From Chara braunii (lineage: Eukaryota; Streptophyta; Charophyceae; Charales; Characeae), in the NCBI GenBank assembly GCA_003427395.1, contig BFEA01000402.1, forward strand, positions 159,498-195,985: a DNA stretch of 36,488 nucleotides, written 5' to 3'. The translations under genes were made by a program, and so were the position numbers. This document shows, in pieces, positions 31,593 to 36,488 of this stretch. Numbering within the stretch: position 1 is the first letter of the stretch; each line of letters begins with the position of its first letter. The notes under the pieces are model-generated. The model worked only from the letters and a program-made list of their open reading frames with translations, had not been told where the DNA came from and made no database searches.

Positions 31593-32740
31593 TCAGTAAC
31601 CCACTACCCCTAAAAACTGTCTGACCTCCGTTATGGACTTAAGTGGCGACGGCCAGGTCATCAATTTTACCAACTTCTCGGGATCGGGCCTCCGCCCATC
31701 TTTGTCACAGATGAACCCTAGTATTTTGATAGACGATACGCCCCAGCGACTCTTGGTCCCGCTCACTGTGAGGTTGGCATCGTCTAGTTTCACTAGGACA
31801 TCCCGGACATCCCTCATGTGGTCCACTACAAACTTCCTTACCCCGGGATAGACCTCCGTCTCATTTCGTTCAACCGGCCCTTTTATTGGGAAGTCATCAA
31901 GGAAGATCTCTACCTTCTCCGGTATGAAGTCTTTGAGGACCGCAATCATGGCCCTTTGGAACACAGCCACTCCGTTTGTCCACCCTATTGGTACTACCAT
32001 CATTTGGACCAGCCCTAGAGACATATGCATGACGGTCATGTGCCTGTCCCGGTAGTCTAAGGAATCTCGTCATATCCTGAGAAGAGATCGCAGATAGAGT
32101 ATATTGAGCGACCTGCCGATCCCTCCGCTAGAAGGTCGGCCTCGGGTATAGACACTACGTCCCTTATGGTGACCGCATTGGTCCTCTGGAGGTTTTGAAT
32201 CCATCTCAGTTTGTTGCTACCCCGCTTTCTCAGAAAGAACCACTTATTGGAGTAGGCACTCTCGCAAGGTTCCGCGACGAACGTCCTGATCTTTTCCTTG
32301 ATGAAAGTCACTATCTCCTCCTTCTCCTTTTGAGCATACTTCCACTGGGGCCTATCCTTCCATGACACGTGCGGGATCGTGTAGATCCGGGCCGGCTCAG
32401 CATACCTTGGGTTGATCCTTCCTCTCTCCGAGTCATCAAAGGCAATAGCCTTATCGCAGCCCCTTAAGTTCATGGTTATGAATCCCTTCTCTTCCTCCGT
32501 GAGATTCTCATCCCCTATATCCATCTTGGCCAACCTATCGGCCGTTATCCTTTGCCCTTCAGTCTCTTTCCTTTTCCGGATGATATTGATTATCTCCTTC
32601 TCCGATATTGTAGCTTCCCCCGTTCTATCCCGGCTGACCGCGACGGGTTTTACTTTCTCCACCACGGTTTTGTGCTTCTTAACTCCGCCGGCTAGGGGGA
32701 TACCTCCACATTGGTCCCCCTTGGGTCCCCTATCCGTCAA
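31593..32740 (-). pseudogene. pol: Reverse transcriptase (two pieces, frameshifted)
   Basis: The upstream piece (32057-32740) carries the RT N-terminal part: W-FF-RK with KLRWIQNLQRTNAVTIRD, then YSICDLFSGYDEIP, which covers the first catalytic Asp region. The downstream piece (31593-32039) has VPIGWTNGVAVFQRAM and the catalytic FLDD at its residues 46-49, then ILGFICDKDGRRPDPEKL and RQFLGVVGY. One base appears to be missing at about 32055, between the pieces. The second piece ends at two adjacent UGA codons (31590-31595) in place of residues that are usually aromatic (GYW) in this family, consistent with G-to-A changes. It would copy element RNA into DNA inside particles. Confidence 0.9.
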
Positions 32741-32761
32741 GGGCCCCTCCTCCAGACGGAC

Positions 32762-33268
32762 TCAGCACACCCTCGACTGGCTCCCCTTGCGTCTAGCAAT
32801 GCTGGTCCAGTTACGTTCATCTTGCGCGTCTACGGTCTTTAGGACTACTCGGATTCCATCAGGACTTTGGATCGAGAGGGTCTGACTTCCATCCGGTAAA
32901 TCAACCGTGGTAGCGTGTACTGCGTTCAGCCAGGTCCGTCCGAGGATCAGCTCGGAGGAGCATTCTTTTACCGAAAAGATCAGAACCGTGACCTCTACAC
33001 CAGCGACCTCAATCACGGGGCTATGACACACCCCTTCTGCCGGTTGCAGCTTGTTATCGGTTACTACCATCGACATTGATACCCCTCGATCTATCTCCAA
33101 GCCCAACTCCCGCGCGATGGAGTCCCTACAAACCGTAGACTCGGACCCGTTGTCTACTAGAGCCCTCATCTTCTTCCCACTTACCACTGCCTGGAGCTGG
33201 CCGCTACCTAACACATAGAATTTCTTGGCCTCCTCACCTGAGAAGAAGTTGGCAGGTAGTTCCTCCAT
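32762..33268 (-). pseudogene. Retroelement aspartic protease
   Basis: This 168-codon segment is in the same frame as Gag after the UAG. It has the layout of a retropepsin-like protease: ALVDNGSE at residues 37-44 where the catalytic D-(T/S)-G is expected, and ILGRTWL at about 108-114 matching the second conserved motif. The active site reads D-N-G instead of the usual D-T-G or D-S-G. That may be a lineage feature or decay. Its role would be to cut the Gag-Pol polyprotein. It ends at a UGA (32762-32764), beyond which the RT reading continues in the same frame. Confidence 0.8.
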
Positions 33269-33283
33269 GGTAATGCGAGAGGC

Positions 33284-34645
33284 CTACACTTCTTCCTTGG
33301 CTGGACCTTCCACCGACACAGTGAGTCCTCCTGCGAGCGGGACTCTTACCTTCCTCGTGATGCTTAGGAGCTCTTCCCTGACGCTTTTGTTGGCGGCTAG
33401 ATATTCCAAAAGTGTGCATTGCATAGGCTGCATCAGGGTTCTCCTAAGGGGGGCTACCTTTTCTATCTCATCCAGGGTGCATTTCATTTCGAACTTTTTG
33501 GGCCCCCTTTTCTTAGGTGATTTGGGTGAGGTGGGCTCTTCCTTCTTCTCCTCCACTGCTTTGGCATCGGCCATTGGTTGGTCGTTGTCGCCGCTCCTTA
33601 CCCCCGCACCCTCCGTCACGCTTTTTTGACTCTCGGACGTCTCGGCCCCGACATGCGTTCTCACCCTTAGGCAAGGCCTCTCTTCCTCGGGCTGGGTCTC
33701 TACGAACTTGATGCTCGACACCTGGGGTTCCCTAATGGACACCCCCCCGTTCGACTCTGTTATTTGGATATGGGATGTGTTGGAGGAGCTCCCTACTTCC
33801 GGTTTTTTCCCCAGCCTAGCCTCCTGGAGGGCCACCCTCTTGTCCACGTTCACCTTCATTGATGGGTAAAAGGAGACCGCCTCCCCGCTATCTCCCCACA
33901 CAACCCACTTGTTTTCATTCAGCTTGACCACCCCCAACCTTAAGGTCTCCGTGAGATAAGGGCAGTCTCTTTTGATGTGATTCTCTTCATTGCAGTAGAC
34001 ACACCCGCTCCTAGCTTGCGGGTTGTTGGGACGGGGACCCCCTTGCGTTGTCGCAGCTGTGGGCGCAGGAGGAGGCGGTGGTGACTGCGCCGGCGGCGGA
34101 GGAGCCCTAACCTCAGGTGGAGGCCCAGAAGTCCTTGCTTGAGGGGTGTCTCCCCACCTTCCATCCCTAGCATCCTTCCAATGGGAATTCCCCCAATCGG
34201 AACCACGATTCTCCTCTATCTCCCGGTCATTCCTCCAACCTCCTTGGCCACTTGATTCGTTCCTCCATCCGGTCGGCCGTTCTCCCAACCGGGGACCAGG
34301 TGGACCCGGGGGCGGTCTATCGCTCCCCCTTGGACCATCGTTCCGCGTGCCTCGCATGTTGCGGAGTGCCATGTCCAAGGTCTCTTTCATGTACTCCCTC
34401 ATATCCACTCCTCCCCCTGTGAAAACCACATCGACGACTTTCTCGAAATTAGCAGAATCCCTCGGGGCCTTTTCAAGGACCTCTTTCCTCTTTTCCTCGG
34501 GTAGGTGCAGCATGAACATCACACACCTATCCACTTCAGACAGCATCCCCCTATCCACTAGGGCTTGGGACAGGCGCTTGAACCTATGGGTGAAGGCCAC
34601 TAAGCTCTCCCGTTCCCCCCTTGTAATTCGTCGCAAACCCTCCAT
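33284..34645 (-). pseudogene. gag: Gag polyprotein (capsid C-terminal part and nucleocapsid)
   Basis: An open frame of 453 codons. Residues 1-100 resemble the C-terminal half of a retrotransposon Gag domain (ERESLVAFTHRFKRLSQAL). Residues 101-212 are Pro/Arg/Gly-rich linker. A CCHC zinc knuckle follows: C215, C218, H223, C228 in the CX2CX4HX4C pattern that binds RNA during packaging. The tail is Lys/Glu-rich. The frame stays open upstream of the first ATG only to a TAA, where a one-base shift disconnects the N-terminal part. It ends in a UAG at 33284-33286, and the protease continues in the same frame, so the stop may be an inactivating mutation or a readthrough site. In a working element Gag would form cytoplasmic virus-like particles. 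Confidence 0.88.
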
Positions 34646-34653
34646 GGTAGGGA

Positions 34654-35787
34654 TCAGATCATCACAGGCGAAAGTCCGCCGGACTTATCTTGAAGGTCCT
34701 CCACCGACCATCCGCGGGGTAGATAGCCCGGATCGCGGGGTCTAACTCGGGGTCCGAGTGCTGGATGAAATAGTCGATCCACTCTCTTTCGGAGAATCTC
34801 TTCCGGTAAGCATAACTTTCCCATTTCTCCACGAACCAAGTCACATCACGTCCGTCGAAGAAAAGTGTCTCCAGACCAAGGTTGACGTCGTAGTAGGGGA
34901 CTCATCGGTCGTCGTATCGGCGAAAATAGGGTCCTTCTATGCGATCATCGGATCGTACGGCTTGTACCGCGAGGGATCTGGTTCCTCCACCCTTGGCCTC
35001 GGGGGTCCCCATGGATCCTACCTGCAGTGGCTCCTCTCATTCGGTCTTTCCGTCTCCCAGCGAGAGTAGTTTTGCCCCCTAAAGCCTCTCCAGGCATCCA
35101 CCCCCTAGCTTCTCCCCGTTACTCCCCCGGGAGCCCATGCAGCATCCGATTCCCTCTCGGCCCATCTTCGCGGCCTAGTGGCAGTCTCCGCCAACCTCTC
35201 GTCCCTAGGGTCCCTTCTATTTGGTCCTCCTTCTTCTTCCCTCCTGGGTGGTCTGTATCCTACCAGGTCTCTTGGGAATTCTAGTGCCTCCCTCATTCTA
35301 GCGTCCGGCAGATCTGCCCATCGAGACTCTATAGGAAGGTCCCTCGAGCCCTCAACCGCCCCTTCTCTCCCCGGCATTCGCATTTTTGCGCCAACTCTTT
35401 GTCCTACTAAAGCCTGCCTCTCACCGATGACGGCCTCTTGGCCTCTGGGATCCTTTCGACCCACCTCCGTGGCCTGCCGCCGGCCTCTGCTGACCTCCCT
35501 TCTCTTAAGTCCCTCCTGTCCTGACACTCCTCTTCCTCCCCCCTAAGTGGTCGATACCCCTGCCTATCTCTAGGAAGTTCCTGTGCTTCCCCTATCCTTG
35601 CCTCCGCGTCCATCAGGTCCACCCATTGGGATTCCACTGGAACGCCTCTTGCGGCTTCGATGACCCCTTCGTTCACCGGCACCCGCGGCCCCACATCAAC
35701 AGAAAAATTGTGGAAAATTTCCATCAAGTTTTCAACTTGGGCACAACACTGAACCAACATTGGAACTACGTGAAATGATGTGGCCAA
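34654..35787 (-). pseudogene. gag: Gag N-terminal region, broken, with internal duplication
   Basis: Translations at 35407-35787 and 35105-35527 contain two versions of the same segment of about 85 residues. Shared features are an EG, a PxES-W-DL-DA motif, PRD-GYRP, an EEE run, RRD, and RPRRW-ER. They are about 300 bp apart and lie in different frames, so a frameshift separates them. The likely start is an ATG at 35758-35760. Further on (34662-34900) comes a segment with W-E-W-YA and IQHSDPELDPAIRAIYP that looks like the Gag capsid region; it is cut from the next Gag part by a one-base frameshift near 34668. There are also stop codons near 34955 and 35013. The charged, duplicated N-terminus is unusual; its role is unknown. 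Confidence 0.6.
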
Positions 35788-36140
35788 CCGTTTAGGACGG
35801 TTGGGTCCATGTTTCTAACCGTTTACGAACATGCGGCCAACATGTTTCCAACATGCGTTCAACGTTGGTCCAATATGTTTCCAACAAGTGTGTGCTAAAA
35901 AATTAGTGCTCTTAAGCTCCCAGCAATGCAGTTCACTACTGCGTGGAAACGACGGCGAAAGCGACGTCATTTCGCCTTTGTGTGGCCCGTAGTAGTGAAC
36001 CGTGACGTTCTCGTGGCTGCGCGGGTCGCGGAGGCACACGGTTGAGAAAATGGATGGACGAGCTACGTAGTGAACCGTGATGTTATCGTATGCTGGCGGG
36101 CCCGCAGTAGTGAACTGCGATGTTGTCGTGTGCTTGACGT
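35788..36140. repeat. Retroelement leader or LTR-like region with short repeats
   Basis: Near the presumed Gag start the minus strand repeats TGTTGGAAACAT with ATTGG or GTTGG (35840-35890). Farther out, plus-strand units of the form GTAGTGAACCGTGACGTT occur near 35989, 36069 and 36107, and an inverted GCAGTTCACTACTGC lies at about 35930. The second half could be part of a 5' LTR or promoter, but no matching 3' copy exists in the window. Confidence 0.5.
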
Positions 36141-36488
36141 TATTTAGATTATGCGCGGTGCGCAGCGTGGTGTGCTGGAGCCGATGATGACGACAACATG
36201 TCCAAAAAAACGAAGTCGTCGACGACGAGAATAGAAAAAAAAAAAAAAAAAACGGAAGACGAACGAGGTACAAGAAAAAATAAAGCGCGCCGAAATGGTG
36301 GCGACGCGTCGGGACGGAGAAGCGTCGTCGGTTTTCTCATTCGACGTAAACCTGGAAGGCTGTGCTTTCACCGCTATTGCACCTATTGTCCGATGTGTCC
36401 GCCCTCCCGGTTTATGTGCCCGAGGCTGTTGTTTTGTTTTTTTTTGTCATGTTTTTTTTTTTTTCGTTATCAATTTTTTTTTGTTTTT
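36141..36488. other. Window edge, A- and T-run rich, no gene
   Basis: Holds an A run at about 36235-36252 and long T runs from 36429 to the end. Open frames are incidental. Confidence 0.6.

Larger units (their letters stand above)
29321..35787 (-). mobile_element. Degenerate Ty3/gypsy-type retroelement
   Basis: Reading the minus strand, the order is Gag with a CCHC knuckle, aspartic protease, reverse transcriptase, RNase H, and integrase with a GPY-type C-terminus. Integrase after RNase H is the Ty3/gypsy order. Gag, protease and the first half of RT share a frame interrupted by a UAG (33284-33286) and a UGA (32762-32764). Frame changes occur near 34668, 32055, 31400 and 30242, and further stops at 31590-31595 and 31093-31095. 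The ancestor was probably one long gag-pol frame. No LTR pair or convincing primer-binding site was found, so it may be truncated, or the 5' LTR may lie beyond the window. The RT style resembles basidiomycete elements (from memory). Not functional as sequenced. Confidence 0.9.

Noticed and set aside
35815-36273. 152-codon minus-strand frame with repeated TVHY peptides
   Set aside because: The repetition follows short DNA repeats in the leader region, and the start is a poly-Phe translation of an A run.
28000-36488. LTR pair around the retroelement
   Set aside because: I compared 28-29.3 kb with 35.8-36.5 kb by eye and found no shared segment; a 5' LTR may lie beyond the window.

Overview
This is a eukaryotic nuclear window that is poor in genes and rich in repeats, most likely fungal. 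The only convincingly protein-coding material is a decayed Ty3/gypsy-type retroelement on the minus strand (about 29.3-35.8 kb). Its Pol motifs resemble, from memory, elements of basidiomycete fungi, so the taxonomic guess is tentative. I found no bacterial genes, rRNA or intact tRNA.

Layout. (1) A repeat of about 2.4 kb occurs twice in direct orientation (1-2405 and 14436-16842), with older, diverged relatives at 11.7-14.4 kb. It carries AAT, CA, TTTA and TTC microsatellites, a tRNA-like A-box/B-box module on the minus strand, and conserved hairpins. (2) 2.4-8.8 kb is non-coding and contains an unremoved Nextera mate-pair junction adapter with a 43-bp artificial duplication (5328-5450). (3) Two related non-coding elements (about 8.8-11.65 kb and 17.84-20.17 kb) share left-end twin hairpins and a right-end block, but carry unrelated internal arrays of stem-loops. 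(4) 20.2-28 kb is GC-richer, with weak exon-like signals, CT microsatellites and three more diverged tandem-repeat families, two of them containing hairpins. (5) 28-29.3 kb is spacer with a 61-bp tandem duplication. (6) 29.3-35.8 kb is the retroelement, read right to left: Gag, protease, RT, RNase H, integrase. Gag, protease and the first part of RT share one frame, so the ancestor probably had a single long gag-pol frame. It now holds in-frame stops and several frameshifts, and no LTR pair is visible. (7) 35.8-36.5 kb holds short repeats and T-rich sequence at the window edge.

The most unusual signal is the stem-loop arrays. In the 18.65-19.87 kb array about 16 units keep an AACTTA loop and an inner stem while the outer stems differ in sequence but still pair (for example ACTAGAC/GTCTAGT, GATTGAGC/GCTCAATC, GACTAAGC/GCTTGGTC). 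The 9.4-11.2 kb array does the same around an ACCCGG loop. Paired arms that change together suggest that structure, as RNA or extruded DNA, has been maintained rather than primary sequence. I do not recognise this as a described system; function is unknown.

Parts of 13.6-14.3 kb contain scattered N calls, so that stretch is low-quality consensus.
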